Shown here in pieces: positions 43,598 to 53,935 of a DNA stretch of 64,000 nucleotides. Both the position numbers and the translations under genes were made by a program. Under the pieces are notes generated by a model. The model did no database searches. It was not told the DNA's origin and worked only from the letters and a program-made list of their open reading frames with translations. The first letter of the stretch is position 1, and the number at the start of each line of letters is the position of its first letter. The DNA is taken from the NCBI RefSeq assembly GCF_008932115.1, contig NZ_CP044543.1, positions 5,524,501 through 5,588,500 on the forward strand, read 5' to 3'. Source of the DNA: Bradyrhizobium betae. Lineage in GTDB: Bacteria; Pseudomonadota; Alphaproteobacteria; Rhizobiales; Xanthobacteraceae.

Positions 43598-43755
43598 TTA
43601 TTGAGGGGCCGGGTCTGCTGAGACGTGCCGGTTCGGTTAGCCGCTCCGGGCCGGCAGGTAAAGCCGGCCGCAGCCCAATCCCAAAACCGCTTACACTTTG
43701 GCGGATCATGCGCTAGGGCAGAAACGGATCGCAAAAATCGGGCAGGGACGTTGGA

Positions 43756-44736
43756 ATGTTGCTGGTGACCGGCGGGGCCGGTTTTATCGGATCGAATGTC
43801 GTGGCTGCGCTGAACGAGGCCGGCCGCAGCGACGTCGTGGTCTGCGACCTGCTCGGCAGCGAGGGCAAGTGGCGCAACCTCGCCAAGCGCCAGCTTGTGG
43901 ATATCGTCCCGCCGGCCGAGCTGTTCGACTGGCTGAAGGGCCGCAAGCTCGACGCCGTGATCCATCTCGGGGCGATTTCCGAGACCACCGCGACCGACGG
44001 CGATCTCGTGATCGAGACGAATTTCCGCCTCTCCATGCGCCTGCTGGACTGGTGCACGGCGAACGCGGTGCCTTTGATCTACGCCTCGTCGGCGGCGACC
44101 TATGGCGACGGCGAGACCGGCTTTGACGACGACGCCTCGCTGCCCGCTCTCAAGCAACTGCGGCCGATGAATCTCTACGGCTGGAGCAAGCATCTGTTCG
44201 ATCTCGCGGTGGCCGGGCGCGCAGCGAACGGCGATCCGCTCCCGCCGCAATGGGCGGGCCTCAAGTTCTTCAACGTGTTCGGCCCCAACGAGTACCACAA
44301 GGGCACGATGATGAGCGTGCTCGCGCGCCGCTTCGACGAGGTCAAAGCGGGCCGCGTCGTGCAGCTGTTCAAGTCGCATCGCGAGGGCATCGCCGACGGT
44401 GACCAGCGCCGCGATTTCATCTATGTCGACGACGTCGTGCGCGTGATGATGTGGCTGCTGGCGAGCCCGTCGGTGTCCGGGCTCTTCAATGTCGGCACCG
44501 GCAAGGCGCGCAGCTTCAAGGACCTGATGTTGGCTGCCTATGCGGCGCTCGGCACCAGACCCAACATCGAATATGTCGACATGCCCGAGAGCATCCGCGG
44601 CAGCTATCAATACTTCACCCAGAGCAAGGTCGATCGCCTCCACCGCGCCGGCTATAATGGCGGCTTCACGACGCTCGAAGATTCGGTGAAGGCCTATGTC
44701 GGGGATTATCTCGACCGGCCCGACCGCTTCCGCTGA
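43756..44736 (+). CDS. hldD: ADP-L-glycero-D-manno-heptose 6-epimerase
   Basis: The 326-residue product has 'LLVTGGAGFIGSNVVAALNE', 'YASSAATYGDGETGF', the catalytic 'YGWSKHLFD' YxxxK and 'KFFNVFGPNEYHKG', the last being characteristic of HldD. It turns ADP-D-glycero-heptose into the L,D form used by WaaF. AGGGA precedes the ATG. hldE follows after 12 bp. Confidence 0.96.
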   Translation: MLLVTGGAGFIGSNVVAALNEAGRSDVVVCDLLGSEGKWRNLAKRQLVDIVPPAELFDWLKGRKLDAVIHLGAISETTATDGDLVIETNFRLSMRLLDWCTANAVPLIYASSAATYGDGETGFDDDASLPALKQLRPMNLYGWSKHLFDLAVAGRAANGDPLPPQWAGLKFFNVFGPNEYHKGTMMSVLARRFDEVKAGRVVQLFKSHREGIADGDQRRDFIYVDDVVRVMMWLLASPSVSGLFNVGTGKARSFKDLMLAAYAALGTRPNIEYVDMPESIRGSYQYFTQSKVDRLHRAGYNGGFTTLEDSVKAYVGDYLDRPDRFR

Positions 44737-44748
44737 GGCTGCAGAATC

Positions 44749-46233
44749 ATGCCGACGCCCATTCTCGATTTCGATGCCCTCGCGCAGGCCATCTCCGGTC
44801 GCACGGTGCTCTGCATCGGCGACATCATGCTGGACGAGTTCGTCTATGGCGAGGTGTCCAGGATTTCGCCGGAAGCGCCGACGCCTGTCATCGTGGCCCA
44901 GCGCAGCGAGATCCATATCGGCGGCGCCGGCAATGTCGCGCGCAATATCGCCGCTCTCGGGGCGCGCTGCATCTTCGTCGGCCTCGTCGGCGAGGACGAT
45001 GCCGGCAGGCAGCTCAGGGACACGCTGGGTGAGCACGACGGCATCGAAAGCGTGCTGGTGTGCGATCCGTCGCGGCCGACCACGCGCAAGGTCCGATTCG
45101 TGTCCGAGCATTTTTCCACGCACATGCTGCGCGCGGATTGGGAGCAGGCGGTGCCTGCCTCCGACGACGTCGAGACGAAGCTGATCGAGGCGATCCTGCC
45201 GCAGATCGCGCGTGCCGACATCGTGCTGCTCTCCGACTACGCCAAGGGCGTGCTGACCGCGCGGGTCATCCGGCACACGATCGATGCCGCGCGAAAATCC
45301 GGCAAGCCCGTGATCGTCGATCCCAAGAGCCTGAACTGGGCGATCTATCGCGGCGCCACGCTGCTCACGCCCAACCGCAAGGAATTTTCGGAGGCCACGC
45401 GCAGCCGCGCCGACACCGTGCAGAGCATCGTCGATGCCAGCGAGGACGTGATGCGGCTGGCCGATTGCGAGGCGATCCTGGTCACGCAAGGCGAACAGGG
45501 CATGACGCTGGTGCCGCGCAGCGGCGACGCCGTTCATGTTCCGGCCTTCCCCGTCAAGGTGCGCGACGTCTCCGGTGCCGGCGACACCGTCGCAGCCGCG
45601 CTCGCGGTCTCGCTTGCCGCAGGCGCGGACTGGGATACGGCCCTGCGCATGGCGAGTGCCGCGGCCGCCGTCGCGGTCGGCAAGCAGGGCACCGCCAGCG
45701 TGAGCGCGGCAGAGTTGCGGCGAAAGATCCTGCCGCATGCCTATCTGGCGGCCGAGGAGAAGATCGTGCTGGAGCCTGATACGCTCGACGCGCAACTCGC
45801 GGAATGGAAGCGGCAGGGCCTGCGCGTCGGCTTCACCAATGGCTGTTTCGACATCCTGCATCCCGGCCACGTCAAGGTGCTGACCGCGGCGCGCGGCGCC
45901 TGCGATCGCCTGATCGTCGGCCTCAACAGCGACGCCTCGGTGCGGCGGCTGAAGGGCGAGGAGCGTCCGGTCCAGGACGAGCGCGCGCGCGCGGAAGTGC
46001 TGGCGGCGTTAGAGGCCGTCGATCTCGTCGTCATCTTCGAGGAGGACACGCCGATCGAGCTGATCACCCGGATCAAGCCGAGCGCGCTGGTGAAGGGGGG
46101 CGACTATGCCCGCGAGCAGGTGGTCGGCCACGAGGTCGTCGAGGCCGCGGGCGGAACGGTGGTTCTGGTCGACATCCTCCAGGGCTTCAGCACCACCGCG
46201 CTGGTCCGTCGCGCGCGGGGCGGCGGCAAGTGA
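44749..46233 (+). CDS. hldE: Bifunctional heptose-7-phosphate kinase / heptose-1-phosphate adenylyltransferase
   Basis: The 494-residue product has two domains. Residues about 1-330 are a PfkB-type kinase ('[20 protein letters not shown]', '[17 protein letters not shown]', catalytic '[14 protein letters not shown]'). Residues about 350-494 are a nucleotidyltransferase with '[18 protein letters not shown]' and '[16 protein letters not shown]'. It phosphorylates heptose-7-phosphate and, after dephosphorylation by GmhB, adds AMP. The stop overlaps the GTG of the next gene. Confidence 0.97.
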   Translation: MPTPILDFDALAQAISGRTVLCIGDIMLDEFVYGEVSRISPEAPTPVIVAQRSEIHIGGAGNVARNIAALGARCIFVGLVGEDDAGRQLRDTLGEHDGIESVLVCDPSRPTTRKVRFVSEHFSTHMLRADWEQAVPASDDVETKLIEAILPQIARADIVLLSDYAKGVLTARVIRHTIDAARKSGKPVIVDPKSLNWAIYRGATLLTPNRKEFSEATRSRADTVQSIVDASEDVMRLADCEAILVTQGEQGMTLVPRSGDAVHVPAFPVKVRDVSGAGDTVAAALAVSLAAGADWDTALRMASAAAAVAVGKQGTASVSAAELRRKILPHAYLAAEEKIVLEPDTLDAQLAEWKRQGLRVGFTNGCFDILHPGHVKVLTAARGACDRLIVGLNSDASVRRLKGEERPVQDERARAEVLAALEAVDLVVIFEEDTPIELITRIKPSALVKGGDYAREQVVGHEVVEAAGGTVVLVDILQGFSTTALVRRARGGGK

Positions 46234-47525
46234 CGGACCAAGTGACGACGCTTGCCCGCGAGACCACCGCCCAAATGCTGTTGCGGCGCCTGCGCAGTCC
46301 GGCGGCCTGGAGCGAAACGGTCGATCTGTTCGCGATCCTCACCGTGGCTTCGCTGCCCTGGTCGACCTCGCTCGTGGCGATCTTCAACGCCGCGTTCCTG
46401 GTCTGCATGGTGCCGTTTCTCGACGTCAGGGCATTCCTGCAATCGCTCAAGCGCCCGATCTGCGCGGCGCCGATCGCGTTGTTCGTGCTGGCACTGCTGG
46501 GGACGCTGTGGTCGGACGCGGCCTGGGGCGCGCGCCTCTACGCCGTCGGTCCGACCGTCAAGCTGCTCGTGCTGCCCGTCCTGCTCTATCACTTCGAGCG
46601 CTCGTCGCGCGGCAACTGGATGTTGATCGCCTTCCTGGTGTCCTGCGCGCTGCTGTCGGTGATGTCGTGGCTGGTCGCCTTCTACCCGGGTCTGTCGCTG
46701 AGACCCTATGACCCCCTCGAACGCGGCATCTTCGTCAAGAACTACATCGACCAGAGCCAGGAGTTCACCCTGTGCGCGGTCGCGCTCGCCTATCCCGTGC
46801 TGCATCTGCTGCGCGAGAAGCGCTACTGGCTCGCGGGCCTGCTCATGGCGCTGGCGCTGAGCTTCCTGGTCAACATGGCCTTCGTGGTGGTCTCGCGTAC
46901 CGCGCTCGTCACCGGGCCCATCATGCTAGCCGTGTTCGCGCTGCTTCACTTGAGGTGGCACAGCATCGCCATCATCTTCGCGGTTTTGATCGCCGGCGCC
47001 GCCATCGCCTGGCAGGCCTCGCCGCAACTGCGCAAGACCGCCGATACGTTTTCGCGGGACTATCGACTTTACATGCAGGAGAACGTCCCGACGTCCATGG
47101 GGGAACGCCTCGAATATTGGCGGCACTCGATCAAGTTCTTCGTGCAGGCTCCGCTTATGGGCCACGGGACCGGCTCCTCGCAGGGACTGTTCGAGCGGGC
47201 CTCCAAAGACCCCTCATGGGTTCAAGGCGTCAGGGTCTTTCCGAATCCGCATAACCAGACGCTGCACGTCGCGGTGCAGTGGGGCGTCATCGGCGTCGTC
47301 GTTCTCTACGCGATCTGGATCAGTCATTTCCTGCTGTTTCGCGGCGACGGCTTTGCCAGGTGGATCGGCCTGCTGGTCGTGGTCCAGAACGTCTTCACCT
47401 CGCTGTTCAACTCCCATTTGTTCGATTTCCACGAGGGCTGGATGTACGTCATCGGCGTCGGCGTCGCCGGCGGCATGGTGATCCGGGCGCAGCGGGCGTC
47501 GGCGAAGCCCGAATCGGGTTCCTGA
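46230..47525 (+). CDS. O-antigen ligase/polymerase-like membrane protein (Wzy_C family)
   Basis: The 431-residue product has about ten helices with a large periplasmic loop containing '[20 protein letters not shown]' and '[11 protein letters not shown]', followed by '[20 protein letters not shown]', the conserved His segment of WaaL/Wzy proteins. WaaL ligates undecaprenyl-linked O-antigen to lipid A-core; Wzy polymerises it. GTG at 46230 overlaps the hldE stop (GTGA), so translation is probably coupled. Position inside the core-heptose block favours a ligase, but the two classes are hard to separate by sequence. Confidence 0.88.
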   Translation: MTDQVTTLARETTAQMLLRRLRSPAAWSETVDLFAILTVASLPWSTSLVAIFNAAFLVCMVPFLDVRAFLQSLKRPICAAPIALFVLALLGTLWSDAAWGARLYAVGPTVKLLVLPVLLYHFERSSRGNWMLIAFLVSCALLSVMSWLVAFYPGLSLRPYDPLERGIFVKNYIDQSQEFTLCAVALAYPVLHLLREKRYWLAGLLMALALSFLVNMAFVVVSRTALVTGPIMLAVFALLHLRWHSIAIIFAVLIAGAAIAWQASPQLRKTADTFSRDYRLYMQENVPTSMGERLEYWRHSIKFFVQAPLMGHGTGSSQGLFERASKDPSWVQGVRVFPNPHNQTLHVAVQWGVIGVVVLYAIWISHFLLFRGDGFARWIGLLVVVQNVFTSLFNSHLFDFHEGWMYVIGVGVAGGMVIRAQRASAKPESGS

Positions 47526-47659
47526 GCGGCCGGCTAGTCCTGTGTTGCAAGGTCCTGTGCCGGCAGGTCTCAGGCTGGCGTCTTGTGCTGGCAGTTCTTG
47601 CCGAGATGGGCTATGAGCGCGGTCAGGTTGCACCTAACTGGATTTTCATCGGTCGGCGG

Positions 47660-49573
47660 ATGACGCGTCTCTCGCATCTCACCTTGCGTAATTTCTTGAT
47701 TGCGCTCCACGACCTCCTGGCGACCACGGCGGCGCTGTTTGCCGCCTTCTACATCCGCTTCGAGGGCGGCGAGGGCTTCTACGACCGCCTGCCGCTGCTG
47801 TTCCAGATCCTGCCCTATTTCCTCGCGTTCAGCGTGGTCGTGTTCTTCGTCTTCAACCTGACCACGACGAAATGGCGCTTCATCTCGCTGCCTGACGCGC
47901 TGAACATCATCCGCGTCGCGAGCGTCCTGACGGTCGCGCTGCTCGTGCTCGATTACGTCTTCGTCGCCCCCAACGTTCGCGGCGCCTTCTTCCTCGGCAA
48001 GGTGACCATCGTCCTCTACTGGTTCCTCGAGATCACCCTGCTCAGCGCGCTGCGCATGACCTACCGCTACTTCCGCTATACGCGGGTGCGGCGTCATGCG
48101 CGGACCGAGGATGCCGCGCCGACGCTGCTGATCGGCCGCGCCGCGGACGCCGAGGTGCTGCTCCGCGGCATCGAGAGCGGTGCGATCAAGCGCATCTGGC
48201 CGGTCGGCATGCTGTCGCCGTCGAGCTCAGATCGCGGCCAGCTCATCCGCAACGTGCCAGTGCTGGGCGACATCGATGATATCGAAGACGTCATCGCCGA
48301 CTTCGCCAAGCGCAACAAGCCGATCGCGCGCCTCGTCATGACGCCGTCGGCGTTCGAGCCGGACGCGCGTCCGGAATCGATCCTGATGCGGGCGCGCAAG
48401 CTGGGCGTGATCGTCAACCGCATGCCCTCGCTCGAGAGCGGCGACACGCCGCGCCTCACGACCGTCGCGGTCGAGGACCTGCTGCTGCGGCCGAGCGAAA
48501 AGATCGACTATGCGCGCCTCGAAGCCCTGATCAGGGGCAAGGCGGTGATCGTCACCGGCGGCGGCGGCTCGATCGGCTCCGAGATCTGCGAGCGCGTCGT
48601 CGCCTTCGGTGCCGCGCGCCTCTTGATCGTGGAGAATTCCGAGCCGGCGCTCTACGCCGTCACCGAAGCGCTCGCCGCGCACGGCGCGGCGGCCGCGATC
48701 GAAGGACGGATTGCCGACATCCGCGACCGCGAGCGTATCATGCGCCTGATGGCGGAGTTCAAGCCAGACATCGTGTTCCATGCCGCCGCGCTCAAGCATG
48801 TGCCGATCCTCGAGCGTGACTGGAGCGAGGGCGTCAAGACCAACATCTTCGGCTCGATCAACGTGGCCGATGCGGCGCACAGCGCCGGCGCCGAAGCCAT
48901 GGTGATGATCTCGACCGACAAGGCGATCGAGCCGGTATCGATGCTCGGCCTCACCAAGCGCTTCGCCGAGATGTACTGCCAGGCGCTCGATCATGACCTC
49001 GCGGCAGGGAGCGGCGGCGCCAGGCCGGCGATGCGGCTGATCTCGGTGCGATTCGGCAATGTGCTGGCGTCGAACGGTTCGGTGGTGCCGAAGTTCAAGG
49101 CCCAGATCGAGGCCGGCGGCCCCGTGACGGTGACGCATCCCGACATGGTCCGCTACTTCATGACGATCCGCGAGGCCTGCGACCTCGTCATCACGGCGGC
49201 GACCCACGCGCTCGGTACGCAGCGTCCGGACGTCTCGGTCTACGTGCTCAACATGGGCCAGCCGGTGAAGATCGTCGACCTTGCCGAGCGCATGATCCGC
49301 CTCTCGGGCCTGCAGCCCGGCTATGACATCGAGATCGTGTTCACGGGCATGCGGCCGGGCGAGCGCCTGCACGAGATCCTGTTCGCCTCCGAGGAGCCGA
49401 CCCGCGAGATCGGCGTCGCCGGGATCATGGCCGCACAGCCGAACGAGCCGCCGATGCAGACGCTGCGCAAGTGGATCGTCGCGCTGGAGCAGGCGATCGC
49501 GCGCGACGATCGGGCCACGATCAGGACCATCCTGAAGGACGCGGTTCCGGAATTCGGGTCGACTGCGGCCTGA
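47660..49573 (+). CDS. Membrane-bound UDP-GlcNAc 4,6-dehydratase, WbpM/CapD type
   Basis: The 637-residue product has about four N-terminal helices (residues about 1-150), a CoA-binding-like Rossmann domain, and an extended-SDR catalytic domain from about 294 ('VIVTGGGGSIGSEI'). The active site shows Ser418-Thr419-Asp420-Lys421, then Met428 and Lys433 (SMLGLTK), the SMK form with Met in place of Tyr that marks the large WbpM/PglF enzymes. They make UDP-4-keto-6-deoxy-GlcNAc at the membrane. The start at 47660 is uncertain; an ATG 54 bp upstream is possible. Confidence 0.92.
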   Translation: MTRLSHLTLRNFLIALHDLLATTAALFAAFYIRFEGGEGFYDRLPLLFQILPYFLAFSVVVFFVFNLTTTKWRFISLPDALNIIRVASVLTVALLVLDYVFVAPNVRGAFFLGKVTIVLYWFLEITLLSALRMTYRYFRYTRVRRHARTEDAAPTLLIGRAADAEVLLRGIESGAIKRIWPVGMLSPSSSDRGQLIRNVPVLGDIDDIEDVIADFAKRNKPIARLVMTPSAFEPDARPESILMRARKLGVIVNRMPSLESGDTPRLTTVAVEDLLLRPSEKIDYARLEALIRGKAVIVTGGGGSIGSEICERVVAFGAARLLIVENSEPALYAVTEALAAHGAAAAIEGRIADIRDRERIMRLMAEFKPDIVFHAAALKHVPILERDWSEGVKTNIFGSINVADAAHSAGAEAMVMISTDKAIEPVSMLGLTKRFAEMYCQALDHDLAAGSGGARPAMRLISVRFGNVLASNGSVVPKFKAQIEAGGPVTVTHPDMVRYFMTIREACDLVITAATHALGTQRPDVSVYVLNMGQPVKIVDLAERMIRLSGLQPGYDIEIVFTGMRPGERLHEILFASEEPTREIGVAGIMAAQPNEPPMQTLRKWIVALEQAIARDDRATIRTILKDAVPEFGSTAA

Positions 49574-49575
49574 CC

Positions 49576-50808
49576 ATGCAGTCCCAAGACAAGATCGCTG
49601 GCAAGATCGTCGTCGCGAGCCAGCATTATCCGCCGGATACGAGCACGACCGCCGCAATCATGGCCGAGATCGCCTGTCGTCTCGCCGAGGGGCACGAGGT
49701 CGTCGTGCTGTCGGGCTGGCCCGGTGCGCTGCCGGTCTCGCACACCGGTCCGGGCAAGCCGCGCGTCGTTGCGATCAGGAACCGGATGGCGGGCAAGGCG
49801 GCGCTGGTGCGGCGCGGCGCCTCCGAGCTGCTGTTCGCGGCGCGCACGTTCGTCGCGCTGGTCCGGGAGCTCAAGGCAGGGGACGTCGTGCTTACCGTCA
49901 CCGCGCCGTTCATGCTGCCTTATGCCGTTGCTGCCGCGGCGAAGCTCAAGCGCGCGCGGTCGGCGCTGATCCTGCACGACCTGTTCCCCGACGTGCTGGT
50001 GATGGCGGGCCTCCTGAAGCCGGGCTCGATCGTGACGAGGACGATGCGTGCCGCCAACAGCCTGATGTTCCGCGCGCTCAATGCCGTCATCACCATCGGC
50101 CGCGATGCGGAGGGGCCACTGCTGAGCTACGCCGGTATGACGCGCAGCAAGATCCGCTTCATTCCGAACTGGGCGACGCTGGTGCCCGGTCCGCGTCCGC
50201 TGTCAGCGGACAATCCGTTCCGCAAGACCATCCCTGCGCGTTTCGTCGTCGGTCTGTCGGGCAATCTCGGCTTCACCCATGATCCGGAGATCGTGTTCGA
50301 GGCGGCGCGTCTTCTCGAGGACGAGCCGGACATCCACTTCCTGCTGTCCGGCTGGGGCATCGGCTTCGAGCGGCTGAAGCAGTTGCAGGCCGCAGCGAAC
50401 CTCGCCAATGTCTCCTTCGTGGCGCGCGTCGCGGATGCCGAGCTCGAGGCGTTCCTGGCGGCGGCCAATCTCTGGATCATTCCGTACCGGAAGGACGTGG
50501 CGGGGGTGTCGGTGCCGAGCCGGTTCTACAATCTGCTGGCGGTCGGCCGTCCCGTGCTGCTGGTCTCCGAGCCGGAGGCCGAGGCGGCCTTGACCGTGGT
50601 GGAGAACGGGCTCGGCTGGGTCGTGACACCGGGCCGCGCCGACCAGCTCGCAGACGCAATCCGTGCGGCGGCCCGTTCCGACGACGGTGTAGTCGCGGCG
50701 CGCGCGGTGAAGGCGGCAGCGCGATACGACCGGGCCGTGGCGATGGACGCCTATGCCGGACTGATCGACGAATTGTTGCGCAACCGGGATCTTTCGGAGC
50801 GGCGATGA
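49576..50808 (+). CDS. Glycosyltransferase family 4, WbuB-like
   Basis: The 410-residue GT-B enzyme has 'KIVVASQHYPPDTSTTAAIM' and 'GHEVVVLSGWP' in the acceptor domain and 'LSGNLGFTHDPEIVFEAARL' and 'VSVPSRFYNLLAVGRPVLLV' in the donor domain, matching the WbuB/WcaI-type transferases that act on lipid-linked O-antigen units. It begins 2 bp after the dehydratase stop and overlaps the reductase start by 4 bp. It probably adds the second sugar after the WbpL-type initiation. Confidence 0.88.
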   Translation: MQSQDKIAGKIVVASQHYPPDTSTTAAIMAEIACRLAEGHEVVVLSGWPGALPVSHTGPGKPRVVAIRNRMAGKAALVRRGASELLFAARTFVALVRELKAGDVVLTVTAPFMLPYAVAAAAKLKRARSALILHDLFPDVLVMAGLLKPGSIVTRTMRAANSLMFRALNAVITIGRDAEGPLLSYAGMTRSKIRFIPNWATLVPGPRPLSADNPFRKTIPARFVVGLSGNLGFTHDPEIVFEAARLLEDEPDIHFLLSGWGIGFERLKQLQAAANLANVSFVARVADAELEAFLAAANLWIIPYRKDVAGVSVPSRFYNLLAVGRPVLLVSEPEAEAALTVVENGLGWVVTPGRADQLADAIRAAARSDDGVVAARAVKAAARYDRAVAMDAYAGLIDELLRNRDLSERR

Positions 50809-51752
50809 GCGAACACAAACCGGTCGTGCTGGTGACGGGAGCGAGCGGCTTCGTCGGCCGTCACGTCGCGCCCGCGCTGGCGCGTGAGGGGTGGTCGGTG
50901 CGCCGTGCGGTTCGCAGTCCTGAAGGCCTCGACGACGAGGTCGTGATCGAATCGATCGGCCCGGAGACGGATTGGAGCGCCGCGCTCCAGGGCGTCGATG
51001 CCGTCGTCCATCTCGCCGCGCGCGTGCATCACAAGCACGAGGAGCACGCGGTCCAGCTCTACCGCAACGTCAACATCGCCGGCACGCTGCATCTGGCGCG
51101 CTCCGCGGCGACGGCCGGCGTGCGCCAGTTCATCTTCGTCAGCACCGTTCTCGTGCACGGCCGCAGCAATGAAGGCCGCGCGCCGTTCAGCGAGAACGAC
51201 ATCCTGACGCCGCGCGGCCTCTACGGCATGTCAAAGGCGGCGGCCGAGGCGGGGCTGAAGACGCTGGCGCGCGACAGCAACATGAAGATCTCGGTGATCC
51301 GGCCGCCGCTGGTCTACGGCGCGGGCGCCAAGGGCAATTTCGCGCTGCTGACGCGCGCGGTGAGCCTCGGGCTGCCGCTGCCCTTTGGCGCGATCCGCAA
51401 TCAGCGTGCCTTCCTCGCGGTGCAGAACCTCTCCTCGTTCATCGCGCGCCGGCTCGTCCATCCCGACACGGCAAGCAATTTCGAGATCTTTCTGGTGGCC
51501 GACAGGGAGCAGGTCTCGACGCCTGAGTTCATCGAGCGGCTGGCGAAGGCGGCCGGCAAGAACTCGCGGCTGTTCGGCATGCCGCCGCACCTGCTCAGCA
51601 CGCTGCTGAGCGTGATGGGCCGGCAGGACACGCATGACAGCCTGATCGGCTCGCTGGAGCTCAACGTCTCCAAGGCGATTGCGACCGGGTGGCAGCCAGA
51701 GGTCTCTCTCGACGAGGGCCTGCGGCTCGCGCTGTCGGATCAGGATGCCTGA
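50805..51752 (+). CDS. NAD-dependent 4-ketoreductase/epimerase, WbpV/WreQ-like
   Basis: The 315-residue extended SDR has 'VVLVTGASGFVGRHVAPALA', 'IFVSTVLVHG', the catalytic 'YGMSKAAAE' YxxxK and 'IRPPLVYGAGAKGNF'. The 'GNFALL' segment is typical of WbpV, WbpK and rhizobial WreQ, which reduce UDP-4-keto-6-deoxy-GlcNAc to UDP-QuiNAc or UDP-FucNAc. The context (WbpM-type gene two genes upstream, WbpL-type gene next) supports this over a UDP-glucose epimerase. It overlaps the convergent WbpL-type gene by 13 bp. Confidence 0.85.
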   Translation: MSEHKPVVLVTGASGFVGRHVAPALAREGWSVRRAVRSPEGLDDEVVIESIGPETDWSAALQGVDAVVHLAARVHHKHEEHAVQLYRNVNIAGTLHLARSAATAGVRQFIFVSTVLVHGRSNEGRAPFSENDILTPRGLYGMSKAAAEAGLKTLARDSNMKISVIRPPLVYGAGAKGNFALLTRAVSLGLPLPFGAIRNQRAFLAVQNLSSFIARRLVHPDTASNFEIFLVADREQVSTPEFIERLAKAAGKNSRLFGMPPHLLSTLLSVMGRQDTHDSLIGSLELNVSKAIATGWQPEVSLDEGLRLALSDQDA

Positions 51753-52759
51753 GGGCGCGAGAACCGTCGCAGCACGAACGCGATCGCGATCGCGCCGACA
51801 AGCGCCGCGACGATCGTGATCGCCGTTGAGCCTGCGCGAACGGTGACGATGGCAAGCACCGCCAGCAATAGATTGAGCGCGAACACCTCGCCGATCACGC
51901 GCGGGACCGTGAAGCCGTTGTCGGTGGCGCGCTGATAGAAATGCGAGCGATGCGCCGACCAGAACTGCTCGCGGCTGGCGATGCGGCGAAACAGCGTGAT
52001 GGTGGAATCCGCGAGGTAATAGGCCGGCAGCAGCAGCGCAGCGGCAGGCTGTCCGTGCCAGGCCAGCTCCAGCAGGCACCAGCCCAGCAGAAGGCCGATC
52101 GGCAGGCTGCCGACATCGCCTAAGAACACTCTTGCGACCGGCTTGTTGAACGGCGCAAAGCCGAGCATGGCGCCGCACAGCGCCGTGGCGATCAGCACGG
52201 CCGGCCACGAGAGATCGCCGAGCAATCCCAGCAGCAGCAGCGCCGCGGTGACCGGCACCACTTCGGCGACCGACATCAGGTCGAGCCCGTCCATGAAATT
52301 GACGAGGTTCACGAACCACACGCCGGCGAGTAGGATGAGACCGCGCTCCAGCAGCAGCGGCAGCGCCGGCACGATGCGCGCGGTCTCGGGCGCGGTGAAC
52401 ACGACCGCGCCGACGCAGACTGCTTGCAGCAGAAGCCGCACCAGCACCGGCAGCGACACGATGTCGTCGGCAAATCCGACCAGCGCGATCACGATCGTCG
52501 CAATGACCAGCGCCGGAGGAATCGCAGCGTTGGCCGATGCCCCCCAGACGGACGCGACCAGCAGCGTCGCTGCTATCACCGCGATGCCGGCGCCCTGCGG
52601 GGTCGGGATGCGATGCGAGGATCGCGCGTTGGGCCGCGCCAGCGCGTAACGCTGCAGCAGGGGACGGCTGCTCCAGGTGACGACGGCCGAGATCAGCGCG
52701 GCGATCGCAACGGCAAGCAGCGACGATACGATGGCGACCGCGTCGCTGGCCGGGTTCAC
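51740..52759 (-). CDS. MraY/WecA-family undecaprenyl-phosphate sugar-1-phosphate transferase, WbpL-like
   Basis: The 339-residue product has about ten helices and the family's catalytic loops: 'GFADDIVSLPVLVRLLLQA' (paired Asp), 'NLVNFMDGLDLM', 'RVFLGDVGSLPIG' and, near the C-terminus, 'SAHRSHFYQRA', a form shared with WbpL. It transfers a HexNAc-1-phosphate from UDP-sugar to undecaprenyl phosphate, starting an O-antigen unit. GTG at 52759 overlaps the stop of the upstream gene (GTGA on the minus strand); longer in-frame sequence upstream is shadow. Confidence 0.88.
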   Translation of the reverse strand: MNPASDAVAIVSSLLAVAIAALISAVVTWSSRPLLQRYALARPNARSSHRIPTPQGAGIAVIAATLLVASVWGASANAAIPPALVIATIVIALVGFADDIVSLPVLVRLLLQAVCVGAVVFTAPETARIVPALPLLLERGLILLAGVWFVNLVNFMDGLDLMSVAEVVPVTAALLLLGLLGDLSWPAVLIATALCGAMLGFAPFNKPVARVFLGDVGSLPIGLLLGWCLLELAWHGQPAAALLLPAYYLADSTITLFRRIASREQFWSAHRSHFYQRATDNGFTVPRVIGEVFALNLLLAVLAIVTVRAGSTAITIVAALVGAIAIAFVLRRFSRPQAS

Positions 52760-53715
52760 TCCGGCACCCCGAGCGGCGCCGAGCCCTGCGCGGCTTTCTC
52801 CGCGCTGAGGATCCAGACCAGGCCGCCGACCGCGCCGACGATGAACGAGACCGCGCCGAACAGGAGCGAGATGTTGACGCCTTCGTTGGCGGCGAGCCCG
52901 GCGAAGCCGAAGGCCAGGCCCATGGTCGCCTCGCGCACGCCCCAGCCGGCGATCGAGATCGGCATCAGGGTGATCAGCATGACCGGCGGAAGCAGCTGGA
53001 AGATCTGGCCAAAGCTGACCGGTGCCGCGATCGACTGCACCACGCACCAGCCGATGATGACGGCGAGCACGTGAACGAGGAACGACAGGATCGCGATGAT
53101 GGGCCCGCGCCTTGCGTCGAAGATCACGCGGTTGGCGATCACGGCGCAGGCGTGGATGTGGTGGGTGGCCCACCAGGTCTTCAGCCACGGCCATTGCAAT
53201 GCCCCGAAGACCAGGAAGCCGAGGCCGCCCGCCAGCGCGGCGAAGTCGACCAGCAGCAGCGCCGAGCGGCCGTGCGGATCGGTTATGAGCTCGTAGCTCC
53301 AGGGCAGGCTCGCGACGATGAGAATTGCCAGTGCGACGAGGCCGATCGCGCGATCGACGAAGATGGAGTAGGTGGCCGCGCGCCATCCGGCGCCGGCGCG
53401 CGCGACCAGCCAGAGCCGGACCGCATCGCCGCCGATCGCGGACGGCAGGGTCTGGTTGAAGAACGCGCCGATCACGTTGTAGCGCATGGCGCGGCCGAGC
53501 TCGAGCGGCGCGCCGCATGCGGCGCTGATCTCGCGCCAGCGCAGCACGCCGACGAAGATTTGCAGGAACGTGACCGCGATCGCCATGGCGATCCAGAACA
53601 GGCTGCTCGCCGTGAAGCGCGAGAGCAGCTCGGACAGATCGACCTTGCGAAGCGCCAGATAGAGCAGCGCTCCGGAAATCAGGATTTTGGCCGTCGACAG
53701 CAGGATTCGGCGCAT
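52756..53715 (-). CDS. LPG-synthase-TM/UPF0104-family membrane protein
   Basis: The 319-residue product has about eight helices and the PF03706-type motifs 'AMRYNVIGAFFNQTLPSAIGGDAVRLWLV' (abridged here to its key run FNQTLPSAIGGDA), then 'VDRAIGLVALAILIV' and 'MPISIAGWGVREATM'. The family includes the flippase half of MprF and many LPS-locus proteins of unknown cargo. Coupling to the WbpL-type gene suggests handling of undecaprenyl-linked or phospholipid substrates. ATG at 53715 is preferred over a TTG 13 codons upstream. Confidence 0.85.
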   Translation of the reverse strand: MRRILLSTAKILISGALLYLALRKVDLSELLSRFTASSLFWIAMAIAVTFLQIFVGVLRWREISAACGAPLELGRAMRYNVIGAFFNQTLPSAIGGDAVRLWLVARAGAGWRAATYSIFVDRAIGLVALAILIVASLPWSYELITDPHGRSALLLVDFAALAGGLGFLVFGALQWPWLKTWWATHHIHACAVIANRVIFDARRGPIIAILSFLVHVLAVIIGWCVVQSIAAPVSFGQIFQLLPPVMLITLMPISIAGWGVREATMGLAFGFAGLAANEGVNISLLFGAVSFIVGAVGGLVWILSAEKAAQGSAPLGVPE

Positions 53716-53935
53716 CTCGCCCGCATGAACAGGGTTTGCGAAGATTTGAGGCAACCCGACGCGTGGCGCCGAATTCGGCCGCTTTGGTATGGTTTTGGCG
53801 TCGATCTTGCAATAGCGGTGACGAAGAGCGGTCGTGAACCGCCAATATGAGGGGGGCGGGGCTATTGTGCCCCCTCGATGCGGCTAAACAGGCGCCGCGG
53901 GCACAGGATCGGATTTGGGGGCCCTCGGGAACAGG

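Noticed and set aside
43594..45870. 758-codon open frame on the minus strand opposite hldD and hldE
   Set aside because: It is a mirror of high-GC codon bias in the real genes; its translation is rich in Arg, His, Asp and Gly without any domain pattern.
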